Below are positions 16,326-25,062 of a stretch of 64,000 nucleotides of DNA, one piece after another. This DNA is from Oscillospiraceae bacterium. GTDB taxonomy: Bacteria > Bacillota > Clostridia > Saccharofermentanales > Saccharofermentanaceae. The first letter of the stretch is position 1. Each line of letters opens with the position of its first letter. The translations under genes and the position numbers were made by a program. The DNA lies in the NCBI GenBank assembly GCA_900176545.1, contig FWXP01000005.1:62001-126000 (forward strand). The letters run 5' to 3'. The notes under the pieces were generated by a model. That model was given only the letters and a program-made list of their open reading frames with translations, was not told where the DNA came from and did not search any database.

Positions 16326-16334
16326 TGCTATAAT
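16326..16334 (+). promoter_or_regulatory. Extended -10 promoter before the SseB-like gene
   Basis: TGCTATAAT begins directly after the aroQ stop and is identical to the element before the carD-like gene. No -35 at proper spacing is seen. It lies about 35 bases before the start codon. Confidence 0.55.
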
Positions 16335-16368
16335 CGTAGGGCTATAAACTGAAACGAGGAACAGGATA

Positions 16369-17670
16369 ATGGGATTGTTCGGCAAGAAGAATAATAACAA
16401 TGACAATGATAACGAAGAGATAAAGGATGCTACTCTGCTCCAGGGCGATGACCTTGATGCATTTGTAATGTCCGCCATCGAAGAAGCGGAATTCGAGCAG
16501 GAACAGCAAAGAGAAGAAGAGAAGAAGAACGAAGAGGAGAGGATAAGACGCCAGACCCTCGAAAGGAACGGAGCCGCCCGGCAGAAGAAGATGGTGGTAA
16601 GGAGATTCTTCCTTATGGTCACATCTGCCGAGGAAGCTGACGGTGCATACGGACTTAAAGGTTCCGTTCACGGTCTTATAAAGAAAGACGACAAGGTGTA
16701 CGTGTACCGTCCTAACGGAACCGTGCTTGAAGGTAAGGTCGAAGGCATAGAGACCGAATCCGACGAGAAGGTCGATGAGATCAAGTCCCAGGTAGGAAGG
16801 CTCATCGTAAGGTTCGATTCCGAGATCGAGGCAGGAACGGTACCCGAAGAGGCAGTTCCCTTCTACTCCGTCGTTACGTGTGTCAAGCCGGTGGACAAGG
16901 AAGATAACAGGGCTCCCGTAGAGAATCCCTATCTCCTGGGTCTGTCCCTTGAGTACAAGAACTACATGAAGGATAAGCAGTACATGCGCCTTCTTATAAA
17001 GAATATCGCTGACGGCAAGTTCATCGTGCCCATCCATCCGGCACAGCCTTCACCTGACGGCGGCAAGCCGATAATAAAGCTCGTGACTCTCAAGAAGTCT
17101 CCCGATGACAAGCTCCCCATGGTACCTCTTTTCACGGATATCGCGGCACTGTCTTCCTGGAAGGAACTCTTCGAGAAGGAGGGCAAGCCTTCCGTAGCTA
17201 TGCTGAGCTTCAAGGAGCTTGCTAAGAATACACAGTCAGAAGGACCCGACTTCGTACTTAATCCCAGCGGACCTCTTACCATCAATTTCCCCCGCGATGT
17301 CGTAAACAATATCGCAGGTCTGGTAACTCCGCTCGATCCGGCGCGTAAGTCCGGCAAGCAGCGTATAGCGATCGGCGTTCCTCCCAAGAACGATGAGACT
17401 GAGGCTATCCGCAAGGCACTGGTCGAGTTCGCATCGAACGAGCCCTCTATCAAGGCTCTCGGATATATCGCCACTATCAAGGAAATGGTAAAGGGATATG
17501 CGTGCGTCGTAGACTGCCCCAAGGAAGGGTCAAGGGAACTCTTCCAGCAGATGGCTGAGAAGATCAAGCCATACATGAAGGAAGTCAGGACCATGGAATT
17601 CATGCTCCGTGCGGAGGCTCCTTTCGCGGAAGCATACTTCTCCAAGATACCATACGACTATAAAGGCTGA
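16369..17670 (+). CDS. SseB-domain protein with an N-terminal coiled coil
   Basis: A 433-residue cytoplasmic protein. Residues 1-70 are highly charged, with an Asn/Asp-rich patch after MGLFGKK and then a Glu/Arg coiled-coil stretch (EEEKKNEEERIRRQTLER). Residues 75-170 may form a small beta domain. From about 190 the chain matches the SseB layout: KFIVPIHPA, PLFTDIAALSSWKELF, FVLNPSGPLTINF, and a C-terminal SseB_C-like part. SseB was named for enhanced serine sensitivity in E. coli; its molecular role is not settled. It has its own extended -10 promoter and a strong terminator, so it is probably a separate unit from the aro operon. Confidence 0.72.
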   Translation: MGLFGKKNNNNDNDNEEIKDATLLQGDDLDAFVMSAIEEAEFEQEQQREEEKKNEEERIRRQTLERNGAARQKKMVVRRFFLMVTSAEEADGAYGLKGSVHGLIKKDDKVYVYRPNGTVLEGKVEGIETESDEKVDEIKSQVGRLIVRFDSEIEAGTVPEEAVPFYSVVTCVKPVDKEDNRAPVENPYLLGLSLEYKNYMKDKQYMRLLIKNIADGKFIVPIHPAQPSPDGGKPIIKLVTLKKSPDDKLPMVPLFTDIAALSSWKELFEKEGKPSVAMLSFKELAKNTQSEGPDFVLNPSGPLTINFPRDVVNNIAGLVTPLDPARKSGKQRIAIGVPPKNDETEAIRKALVEFASNEPSIKALGYIATIKEMVKGYACVVDCPKEGSRELFQQMAEKIKPYMKEVRTMEFMLRAEAPFAEAYFSKIPYDYKG

Positions 17671-17698
17671 TCCCGAACAACAAGACTGATATTTCTTG

Positions 17699-17728
17699 AA
17701 AGAGCCGGATCGATATCCGGCTCTTTTT
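17699..17728 (+). terminator. Strong intrinsic terminator
   Basis: A perfect 12-bp stem AAAGAGCCGGAT / ATCCGGCTCTTT around a CGAT loop, with T5 at its 3' edge. It ends the SseB-like transcript. The A-run on the left is short, so it is best in the forward direction. Confidence 0.92.
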
Positions 17729-17809
17729 GACGCCTCTAAAGGAGGGGGCGAAGCGGGTGTTCCGCAAAGCCTTATATATCAGGGGTTTCAAGGGCGATAT
17801 GAGAATGTA

Positions 17810-17861
17810 ACACAATATATAGGGGTTTGTTATTGACTTCACCACTATATATGGCTAGAAT
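17810..17861 (+). promoter_or_regulatory. nrdDG promoter with two NrdR boxes
   Basis: Box 1 (17810-17825, ACACAATATATAGGGG) matches the NrdR consensus acaCwAtATaTwGtgt at 14 of 16 positions. Box 2 (17842-17857, CCACTATATATGGCTA) is weaker, about 11 of 16, but keeps the CTATATAT core. Their starts are 32 bp apart, three helical turns, as usual for NrdR pairs. The promoter TTGACT (17833-17838), 17-bp spacer, TAGAAT (17856-17861) has box 2 in its spacer, so NrdR-ATP/dATP binding would occlude RNA polymerase. The nrdR gene itself is not in the window. Confidence 0.82.
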
Positions 17862-17896
17862 GAAGAAGCTATCAGTAATCATGAAAATTTGAAAAT

Positions 17897-17930
17897 TGTA
17901 ACACACAAGGCTGTGTAACATTGTTACAAT
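17897..17930 (+). promoter_or_regulatory. TGTAACA repeats and palindrome in the nrdD leader
   Basis: TGTAACATTGTTACA (17914-17928) is a 15-bp palindrome, symmetric apart from its central base. A further TGTAACA stands at 17897-17903, and TGTAACACA at 17806-17814. The palindrome lies about 45 bp after the predicted transcription start. It looks like an operator for an unidentified regulator, possibly redox- or oxygen-linked given the gene it precedes. A small mRNA hairpin is the other reading. Confidence 0.5.
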
Positions 17931-17973
17931 AGCAACGTAACTTTTAATCAAACACGAGGGGCAAGGTGTAATC

Positions 17974-20157
17974 ATGAAGATCATCAAGAGGAACAAGACA
18001 GAGGTAGATTTTGACATAACTAAGATCGTTAATGCTGTCACAAAGGCGAACAACGCTGCCAAGGAAAGTGAGAGGATGACTCCCACCCAGATCATGCGTA
18101 TCGCTGACTCCGTCCAGAAGCAGTGCGAGAAGGTCAATCGTGCTCTTTCCGTAGAGGAGATCCAGGACCTTGTTGAGAAGCAGATCATGTCTCACGGCGC
18201 ATATGAGGTAGCTAAGCTCTACATCACATATCGTTATACGAGAAGCCTTGTTCGTCGTTCCAATACGACAGATGACAGTATCCTCACTCTCATCGAGTGC
18301 AATAACGAGGAGCTCAAGCAGGAGAATTCCAATAAGAACCCCACTGTCAACAGCGTTCAGCGTGACTACATGGCAGGTGAGGTAAGTAAGGACATCACAC
18401 AGAGACTCCTTCTTCCCCAGGATATCGTAGATGCTCACAACCAGGGCATTATCCACTTCCACGATTCAGACTATTTTGCCCAGCATATGCATAACTGCGA
18501 TCTCGTTAACCTCGAGGACATGCTCCAGAACGGAACAGTTATCTCCGGTACGATGATCGAGAAGCCCCACAGCTTCTCCACGGCATGTAATATCGCTACT
18601 CAGATCATCGCTCAGGTTGCTTCCAACCAGTACGGCGGACAGTCCATCTCCCTTACACACCTCGCACCCTTCGTACAGGTGTCCAGAGAGAAGATCAGGA
18701 AGCTCGTAGACGCTGAGTTCGAAGAGATCGGAACGACTCTTACGGATGAGCAGAGAGATGCTCTCGTAGAGAAGAGACTTCGTGAAGAGATCTCAAGAGG
18801 CGTACAGACTATCCAGTATCAGGTAGTAACTCTCCTTACTACTAACGGACAGGCGCCTTTCGTTACGGTATTTATGTATCTTAACGAGGCTAAGGATCCC
18901 CAGCTCAAGAAGGATCTTGCCATGATCATAGAGGAAGTCCTCACACAGAGGATCCAGGGCGTAAAGAACGAGTCCGGTGTATATGTGACACCTGCTTTCC
19001 CTAAGCTCATCTATGTTCTCGAAGAAGATAATATCCGTGAGGATTCTCCTTACTATCACCTTACGAGGCTCGCAGCAAAGTGCACCGCCAAGAGAATGGT
19101 TCCCGACTATATCTCCGAGAAGGTAATGCTCCAGCTCAAGGTCGATAAGAACGGCAACGGCAACTGTTATACATGCATGGGATGCAGATCATTCCTTACG
19201 ACTTACGTTGACGAGAACGGTCAGCCTAAGTACTACGGAAGGTTCAACCAGGGTGTCGTAACTCTTAATCTCGTAGATGTCGCATGTACTGCATGCAGCG
19301 AGACAAGGGACGAGGAGAAGTTCTGGAAAGTACTCGATGAGAGGCTCGAGCTCTGCCACAAGGCACTTCGTTGCCGTCATGACAGACTTGCAGGTACTCT
19401 TTCCGACGCAGCTCCCATCCTCTGGCAGTATGGTGCTCTTGCAAGACTTAAGAAGGGCGAGCCTATCACCAAGCTCCTCTACGGCGGATATTCCACTATC
19501 TCCCTCGGCTATGCGGGTCTTTGGGAGTGCGTATACGAAGTAACCGGCAAGAAGCTTACCGAGAAGGAAGGCGAGGAGTTCGGTCTGAAGGTAATGGAGA
19601 CTCTTAACGCAGCATGTGCTAAGTGGAAGGCTGAAGAGAATATCGACTACTCTATCTACGGCACACCTCTTGAGTCCACGACCTATAAGTTCGCTAAGGC
19701 TCTTCAGAGAAGATTCGGTATCATCAAGGGAGTTACGGACAGGAACTATATCACTAACAGTTACCATGTTCATGTAACAGAGAAGATCGACGCATTTAAG
19801 AAGCTTTCCCTCGAGTCTAAGTTCCAGAGACTTTCTCCCGGCGGAGCTATCAGCTATATCGAGGTTCCCGACATGCAGAACAATATCGATGCAGTCATGG
19901 ATGTCATGAAGTATATCTACGACAACATCATGTATGCCGAGCTCAATACAAAGTCTGACTACTGCCAGGTATGCGGTTTTGACGGTGAGATCAAGATCGA
20001 GGAGAGAGACCACAAGCTTACATGGGTCTGCCCCAACTGCGGTAACGATGACGAGAATAAGCTCAATGTAGCAAGAAGAACATGCGGCTATATCGGAACA
20101 CAGTTCTGGAATCAGGGCCGTACACAGGAGATCAAGGAACGCGTACTCCATCTTTGA
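17974..20157 (+). CDS. nrdD: Anaerobic ribonucleoside-triphosphate reductase (class III)
   Basis: Reduces ribonucleotides to deoxyribonucleotides under anaerobiosis with formate as typical reductant (727 residues). An N-terminal ATP-cone (about 3-95) provides allosteric activity control. The catalytic barrel follows, and a C-terminal zinc site has four cysteines (YCQVCGF, then WVCPNCG). The radical-bearing glycine is Gly705 in RTCGYIG. All elements of the family are present and length is normal. The ribosome binding region is GAGGGGCAAGG about six bases before the ATG. It is followed after 28 bases by nrdG. Transcription is probably NrdR-controlled. Confidence 0.95.
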   Translation: MKIIKRNKTEVDFDITKIVNAVTKANNAAKESERMTPTQIMRIADSVQKQCEKVNRALSVEEIQDLVEKQIMSHGAYEVAKLYITYRYTRSLVRRSNTTDDSILTLIECNNEELKQENSNKNPTVNSVQRDYMAGEVSKDITQRLLLPQDIVDAHNQGIIHFHDSDYFAQHMHNCDLVNLEDMLQNGTVISGTMIEKPHSFSTACNIATQIIAQVASNQYGGQSISLTHLAPFVQVSREKIRKLVDAEFEEIGTTLTDEQRDALVEKRLREEISRGVQTIQYQVVTLLTTNGQAPFVTVFMYLNEAKDPQLKKDLAMIIEEVLTQRIQGVKNESGVYVTPAFPKLIYVLEEDNIREDSPYYHLTRLAAKCTAKRMVPDYISEKVMLQLKVDKNGNGNCYTCMGCRSFLTTYVDENGQPKYYGRFNQGVVTLNLVDVACTACSETRDEEKFWKVLDERLELCHKALRCRHDRLAGTLSDAAPILWQYGALARLKKGEPITKLLYGGYSTISLGYAGLWECVYEVTGKKLTEKEGEEFGLKVMETLNAACAKWKAEENIDYSIYGTPLESTTYKFAKALQRRFGIIKGVTDRNYITNSYHVHVTEKIDAFKKLSLESKFQRLSPGGAISYIEVPDMQNNIDAVMDVMKYIYDNIMYAELNTKSDYCQVCGFDGEIKIEERDHKLTWVCPNCGNDDENKLNVARRTCGYIGTQFWNQGRTQEIKERVLHL

Positions 20158-20185
20158 TCCCTGAATCAGACGACGGAGGATATTA

Positions 20186-20731
20186 ATGTATTACTGTGCG
20201 ATAAAGGAATGTGATATTGCTGACGGCATCGGTGTCAGAGTGAGCCTTTTCGTATCAGGATGCAGAAATCGCTGCGAAGGGTGCTTTCAGCCGGAGACAT
20301 GGAATTTCTGTTACGGCAAGGAATTCACTGAGGACACGCAGCAAGAGATATTCGAACTGCTCAAGCCCTCTTACATAAGAGGGCTTACTGTTTTGGGAGG
20401 AGAGCCCTTCGAGCCCGAGAACCAGAAGGTGCTCCTGCCTTTCCTTCAGGAATTCAAACGCCGGTTCCCGACGAAGGATCTGTGGGTATTCACGGGTTAC
20501 AGGTACCACGACGAGCTTACGGTCCCGGGTGTCCACCCCAACTGTGAATACACCTCGGACATCCTTGACCTTATCGATGTCATGGTCGACGGAAGATTTG
20601 AATTATCTTTAAAGAATTTGTGTTTGAAGTACCGCGGATCGTCAAATCAGCGTATAATTGACATGAGGAGCACCAGAAGCGATCCTTCGGGTGAAGTCAT
20701 CCTCTGGGACGAGCGTCAAGCGAGCGAATAA
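20186..20731 (+). CDS. nrdG: Anaerobic ribonucleotide reductase activating protein
   Basis: Radical-SAM activase that generates the glycyl radical on NrdD (181 residues). The [4Fe-4S] motif CxxxCxxC is C26-RNR-C30-EG-C33, and GGEPF near residue 73 is the SAM-contact motif. GGAGG lies seven bases before the ATG. It is in one operon with nrdD, as in most anaerobes. The C-terminal tail after about residue 150 is longer than in E. coli NrdG and somewhat charged. Confidence 0.93.
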   Translation: MYYCAIKECDIADGIGVRVSLFVSGCRNRCEGCFQPETWNFCYGKEFTEDTQQEIFELLKPSYIRGLTVLGGEPFEPENQKVLLPFLQEFKRRFPTKDLWVFTGYRYHDELTVPGVHPNCEYTSDILDLIDVMVDGRFELSLKNLCLKYRGSSNQRIIDMRSTRSDPSGEVILWDERQASE

Positions 20732-20748
20732 GTCAATTATAGGGTGTT

Positions 20749-22695
20749 ATGAAAGACAGGATCAAGCGTTGGCTGGGATTGGATAAGACCAGCGACTATG
20801 TCGAACGATATTTTGAAGACAGTAATGCCAGAGCGAGCATATATATGTCTGTCATTATTGTTATCCTGGAAGGCTGGATGATCATCAGCCTTATGTACCG
20901 CTTGATGTTTACACCCGATTTTGTAAAGTCATCCACTTGGGTAGTAACTCATTTCCTGGCATATATCGCGCTATTTGCATCAGGCTGTATGGCGCTCATA
21001 TATGCCGACAAGTATCTTCAAGGTAAGGTAAAGCGCAATAAGAGCAGGCATTCCACCACGCTGTGGCTGTTCTGCTGCGTATGTATCCTGTTCGGTATCT
21101 TTATCTCCTACTCGGATTTTGCCAAAGGTGAGCAGATATTTACGTTCATAACGATGGTGCTCTTTGTAGTATGTCTTCTCGTGTGGAAGCCCATCGTCTC
21201 TTTCTGTATGCTGTCGGTATCATTCCTGGCATTTTATGTTCTCATACGCCAGTATGGCGAGACTTCCTATGCCATGAAGACCAATTTCTTCATACTGTGG
21301 ATATCTGTCCTCGTGACCAGCATAAGCAACTTCTATCAGAAGAGGGTAGAAGCCGAGAAGGATGAGAGCGTTGAAGAAGCTACGGCCAGGATCAAGAAGT
21401 CAGCCATGATCGATGAGATGACGGGAGTTGCCAACATGAACTTCTTCCGTTTGCGTGCCGCTGAGATCTTAAATGACAAGGAGACAAATCCCGGAAGCCT
21501 GATATTCCTCTTCTTGGATATAGAGAACTTCAAGGCCGTAAATGAGAAATACGGATTCGAATCGGGTAATGCATTCCTGAAGAAGATCGCTCTGGTGATG
21601 ACGGAGGAGTTCCCTGAAGCGCTCATAGCAAGACAGGGAGACGATCACTTCGTAATCCTTACCGAGAGAAAGAACATGATGGACAGGCTCGAATCTTTAA
21701 GAGCCATGATCTTCGATTTTGACCCCGAGCTTCAGATCGGACTTAAGGCCGGCGGATATGTCCCTCACAACAGGGAGTGCGATCCGCATATCGCTTCTGA
21801 TAATGCACGATATGCATGTGAGAGCATCAAGAAGAAGTTCGACCAGGATTACTGCGTATACGACACTAAGCTCAGCGAAGAGTTCAAGATGAAGCAGTAT
21901 ATCGTAAATAACGTAGACCAGGCTCTGGACAGCGGTCATATAAAGGTTCATTACCAGCCGGTAGTATGGGCCAAGAACAGAAAGCTCTGCGGCTACGAGG
22001 CGCTTGTAAAGTGGGAGGATCCCACATACGGCTTCCTGTCTCCCGGATTGTTCATACCTATCCTCGAGGAGTACAGGCAGGTACATAAGGTCGATATGAT
22101 CGTTATCGATACCGTATGCCGCGATATCCATAATCTTATACAGGCTAAGCGTCCCGCAGTCCCCGTATCCCTGAACTTCTCAAGACTCGACTTCGAACTT
22201 ACAGACGTAGTAGATCTTATCGAGAGCTGCGTCCAGAAGTACAATATCCCCCGCAACATGCTCCATGTAGAGGTTACCGAGAGTGCCCTGTCGGAGTATA
22301 TCGATACTCTTCAGGATGACTTGGACAGACTTCGTAAGCTCGGTTATCCGCTCTGGCTCGATGATTTCGGATCCGGTTATTCCTCTCTCAATGTTCTTAA
22401 GGACTTCAGCTTTGATGTCATGAAGATCGATATGGTATTCCTGTCGAGCTTCGAGAAGAACAAGGAGAAGTCCATGGCGGTCTTGAAGAATGTAGTCAAT
22501 CTGGCTAACGACCTGGGTATGAGGACTCTTACGGAAGGCGTAGAGACAATGGAGGAAGCCGAGTATCTGAAGGAAGTAGGATGCGAAAGGCTCCAGGGAT
22601 ATCTCTTCGGAAAGGCTATGCCCTTGAAGGATATAATGATCAAGATCGGTGCCGGTACGCTTAAGGTATCGGAGGAGTACCTGAATAATGATTGA
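20749..22695 (+). CDS. Membrane protein with degenerate GGDEF and intact EAL domain
   Basis: A predicted cyclic-di-GMP phosphodiesterase (648 residues). About six hydrophobic segments occupy residues 28-195, followed by a short coiled coil (EAEKDESVEEATARIKK). The GGDEF domain (about 220-370) has QGDDH at 296-300 in place of GGDEF, so cyclase activity is unlikely; it may sense GTP or act structurally. The EAL domain (about 385-640) keeps EAL with Glu417, NFSRLDF, EVTES, DDFGSGYSSL, EGVET and QGYLFGKAM, so phosphodiesterase activity is expected. It starts 17 bases after nrdG and may share that transcript, and it overlaps nnrE by 8 bp. Confidence 0.88.
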   Translation: MKDRIKRWLGLDKTSDYVERYFEDSNARASIYMSVIIVILEGWMIISLMYRLMFTPDFVKSSTWVVTHFLAYIALFASGCMALIYADKYLQGKVKRNKSRHSTTLWLFCCVCILFGIFISYSDFAKGEQIFTFITMVLFVVCLLVWKPIVSFCMLSVSFLAFYVLIRQYGETSYAMKTNFFILWISVLVTSISNFYQKRVEAEKDESVEEATARIKKSAMIDEMTGVANMNFFRLRAAEILNDKETNPGSLIFLFLDIENFKAVNEKYGFESGNAFLKKIALVMTEEFPEALIARQGDDHFVILTERKNMMDRLESLRAMIFDFDPELQIGLKAGGYVPHNRECDPHIASDNARYACESIKKKFDQDYCVYDTKLSEEFKMKQYIVNNVDQALDSGHIKVHYQPVVWAKNRKLCGYEALVKWEDPTYGFLSPGLFIPILEEYRQVHKVDMIVIDTVCRDIHNLIQAKRPAVPVSLNFSRLDFELTDVVDLIESCVQKYNIPRNMLHVEVTESALSEYIDTLQDDLDRLRKLGYPLWLDDFGSGYSSLNVLKDFSFDVMKIDMVFLSSFEKNKEKSMAVLKNVVNLANDLGMRTLTEGVETMEEAEYLKEVGCERLQGYLFGKAMPLKDIMIKIGAGTLKVSEEYLNND

Positions 22696-23389
22696 TGTCA
22701 TATCGGTAGATAATATGAGACAAAGTGATGCCGCCGCGATAAGAGGCGGCATTCCTTCGCTCGAACTTATGAGAAGAGCAGCGCAGGGGATCTACGATGT
22801 ATCATCGATAGAGGGTAATACGGATATCTATGTGGGAAGCGGCAACAACGGCGGAGACGGATTTGCCCTTGCCTGCATCATGGCTTCTGACGGGAATATC
22901 CCTACCGTTGTTACGGTCACGGATCATTACTCGGAGGATGCGTCATACTATAAGGAGAAGGCAGAGGCCGCAGGCGTGCGTGTGGTGCCTTTCGAGGAGG
23001 CCGGGAAGAGGAAGCCCGATACTGTTGTAGACTGTCTTCTCGGCACGGGGTTTAAGGGAGATGCAAGAGGCCTTTATAGAGATGCGATAGAGCATATAAA
23101 TACCCTGGGAGCCCGAGTCATAAGCGCGGATATCAACAGCGGACTTAATGGTGATACGGGAGAGGCCGCCCTGGCGGTAATATCAAACCTTACCGTATCT
23201 GTCGGCTCTCATAAGAGAGGGCTCATAAAGGCACTGGGAGGGGAATATGTGAAGGCGGTGGTTGCCGTGGATATAGGTATTCCCATAAAAGATAAGGAAG
23301 ACTTCTTCCTTACTGATGAAGAATGGAATGAGAAAGGTTTTCCGCAGGATCTTCGCATATGCGAAGACGGGGCGGTGTATTACAGATGA
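22688..23389 (+). CDS. nnrE: NAD(P)H-hydrate epimerase (YjeF N-terminal domain only)
   Basis: Epimerises damaged NAD(P)H hydrates so that a dehydratase can repair them (233 residues). GSGNNGGDGF near residue 52 is the family fingerprint, and DCLLGTGFKG and ADINSGLNGDTG follow. Most bacterial homologues are fused to the ADP/ATP-dependent dehydratase NnrD; here the chain stops after the epimerase domain and no dehydratase gene is seen nearby. It overlaps the EAL gene by 8 bp and the HAD gene by ATGA. The final 25 residues (FLTDEEWNEKGFPQDLRICEDGAVYYR) are atypical for the family. Confidence 0.82.
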   Translation: MIDVISVDNMRQSDAAAIRGGIPSLELMRRAAQGIYDVSSIEGNTDIYVGSGNNGGDGFALACIMASDGNIPTVVTVTDHYSEDASYYKEKAEAAGVRVVPFEEAGKRKPDTVVDCLLGTGFKGDARGLYRDAIEHINTLGARVISADINSGLNGDTGEAALAVISNLTVSVGSHKRGLIKALGGEYVKAVVAVDIGIPIKDKEDFFLTDEEWNEKGFPQDLRICEDGAVYYR

Positions 23390-24165
23390 AGGCATTATTT
23401 TTTGATATAGACGGCACTATCTGGGACAGGCATAATCACATCCCGGAGAGCACCAGAGAAGCGATAGCTAAGGCGAGAGCTAACGGTAACAGAGCATTTA
23501 TCTGTTCAGGCAGGACTAGAGGATATATACAGAATGAGGACCTGCTGGGAATAGGCTTTGACGGTATCGTCTCCGGCTGCGGTACAATGATCGAGATGAA
23601 CGGCGAGACGATCTTTTCCGAAGATATCCCGGCCGACCTTGCGACGAGTACGGTAGAGACAGTACGAAGATTCGGATTCCGTCCCATATTGGAAGGAAAA
23701 GAATATCTCTACATGGAAGAATCCGAGTTCGGACATGACCCGTACGGAAGAAAGCTCTTTAGCGAGCTCAAGGACAGGAGAAAGCCTATAGATTCCCTCT
23801 GGGGGAAGTGGTCTATGAGCAAGCTCTCCTGCGCGACTGACGGTTGCGACACGCAGGAGTGCTTTAAGATACTATCCCGCTACTACGATATGATCGTACA
23901 TAACAGCGCCGTAGTGGAGATGGTCCCTCACGGATACAACAAGGGAACGGGGCTCGTTCATGCCTGCGAACTTCTCGGTATCGATGTCAAGGATTCCGTT
24001 GCCTTCGGCGACAGCGTGAACGATCTTGATATGTTCCGGGCAGCGGGCTTTGCCGTAGCTATGGGGAACGGTTCGGAAGATGCCAGGAATGCCGCCGACT
24101 ATGTGACTTCAACGCTTCACGAGGACGGCATAAGCAGAGCTCTTTCCTACTTGAATATCATATGA
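23386..24165 (+). CDS. HAD-superfamily phosphatase, Cof type (IIB)
   Basis: A 259-residue cytosolic phosphatase. Motif I is FFDIDGTIWD (Asp nucleophile at about residue 7), motif II is the Ser of FICSGRTR, and motif IV is VAFGDSVNDLDMF. The cap between about 85 and 190 is the IIB type. Such enzymes act on sugar phosphates, phospholipid headgroups or flavin precursors, and the substrate cannot be set from sequence alone. I chose the Met at 23386, which overlaps the nnrE stop by ATGA. Its 3' end overlaps the convergent LysR-like gene by 19 bp. Confidence 0.85.
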   Translation: MKALFFDIDGTIWDRHNHIPESTREAIAKARANGNRAFICSGRTRGYIQNEDLLGIGFDGIVSGCGTMIEMNGETIFSEDIPADLATSTVETVRRFGFRPILEGKEYLYMEESEFGHDPYGRKLFSELKDRRKPIDSLWGKWSMSKLSCATDGCDTQECFKILSRYYDMIVHNSAVVEMVPHGYNKGTGLVHACELLGIDVKDSVAFGDSVNDLDMFRAAGFAVAMGNGSEDARNAADYVTSTLHEDGISRALSYLNII

Positions 24166-25031
24166 TAACGTGACGGATCATCCCTCAGCATCTTAAGGAA
24201 CGGGTCAGTTCTGTCTAAGGCTTCCTTGTCTTTTCTTACGCTGATATAAAATCCCGCTCTTAGCTGAGGATAGAACGGCATAGCCCTGAACGGGAGATCC
24301 TCGTAGAATCGTTCGGGAATATAGGGGAATATCCCGCATCCGTTACCTGCTAACGTAAGGGCGAAGACACACAGCATATCATTAACGAATCCGACTGATA
24401 CGTTATTGCAGTTTATCCAGTCGCCGATCAATTCGTTATACAGGTCTTCGGATGTGATGAGCGGTTTGAGCCCTGCCATGGATGGAGTTATGAAGCTCTC
24501 GGAGGTGCTCACAGGATCATTCTTCATAGCGAGCATATTAAGTTCGTATTCCCCCGGATAACGATATGTCGATCCTACCATCATCATCTCGCTCGCGGAG
24601 GTCACTGCGATATCTATTATCCCCAGGGAGAACAGTTCCGTCAGTTCATTGTATGGATATACATTAGGATAAGGCTTGCAAGACGGGTGAGTCTTGAGGT
24701 ATCCGATTATCGGAGAGATGAAGGCGCAGGCGAGGGTGCTGTTGGAGAATCCTATGCGAAGACAGTTCGTACTTCTTGAGCCGATAAGAGTATTCAGGTG
24801 TTTGTCATAGGACTGGTAGAGCGTGATCACCCTGGCTCCGTCAGAGGTAAGTTTCAGCTTGTTATCATCCTTTTTGAAAGCCGTGATCCCCAGCTTGTTC
24901 TCGAAGATCCGAACTTCCCTGTTGATGTGATCTACAGTTACGTTTAATTGCTTAGCGACTTCTTCTTTGCTGCCGCTGATACTCAGAGCCAGAACGATAT
25001 AAAAGCAGGACAGACCATAACATCTCATCAT
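24147..25031 (-). CDS. LysR-like transcriptional regulator
   Basis: A 294-residue protein. The N-terminal 65 residues form a winged helix of LysR type (SKEEVAKQLNVTVDHINREVRIFENKLGITAFKK, with TSDGARVITLY beginning the linker helix). A periplasmic-binding-protein-like effector domain follows (about 90-285: LRIGFSNSTLACAFISP). The helix is more divergent than usual. AGGAGGT stands about seven bases before the first of two adjacent Met codons. It is not divergent from an obvious target; the only co-directional neighbour is the Sel1-like gene upstream. The effector is unknown. Confidence 0.72.
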   Translation of the reverse strand: MMRCYGLSCFYIVLALSISGSKEEVAKQLNVTVDHINREVRIFENKLGITAFKKDDNKLKLTSDGARVITLYQSYDKHLNTLIGSRSTNCLRIGFSNSTLACAFISPIIGYLKTHPSCKPYPNVYPYNELTELFSLGIIDIAVTSASEMMMVGSTYRYPGEYELNMLAMKNDPVSTSESFITPSMAGLKPLITSEDLYNELIGDWINCNNVSVGFVNDMLCVFALTLAGNGCGIFPYIPERFYEDLPFRAMPFYPQLRAGFYISVRKDKEALDRTDPFLKMLRDDPSRYHMIFK

Positions 25032-25062
25032 AATACCACCTCCTCTCGGGGGACGGAAAAGA

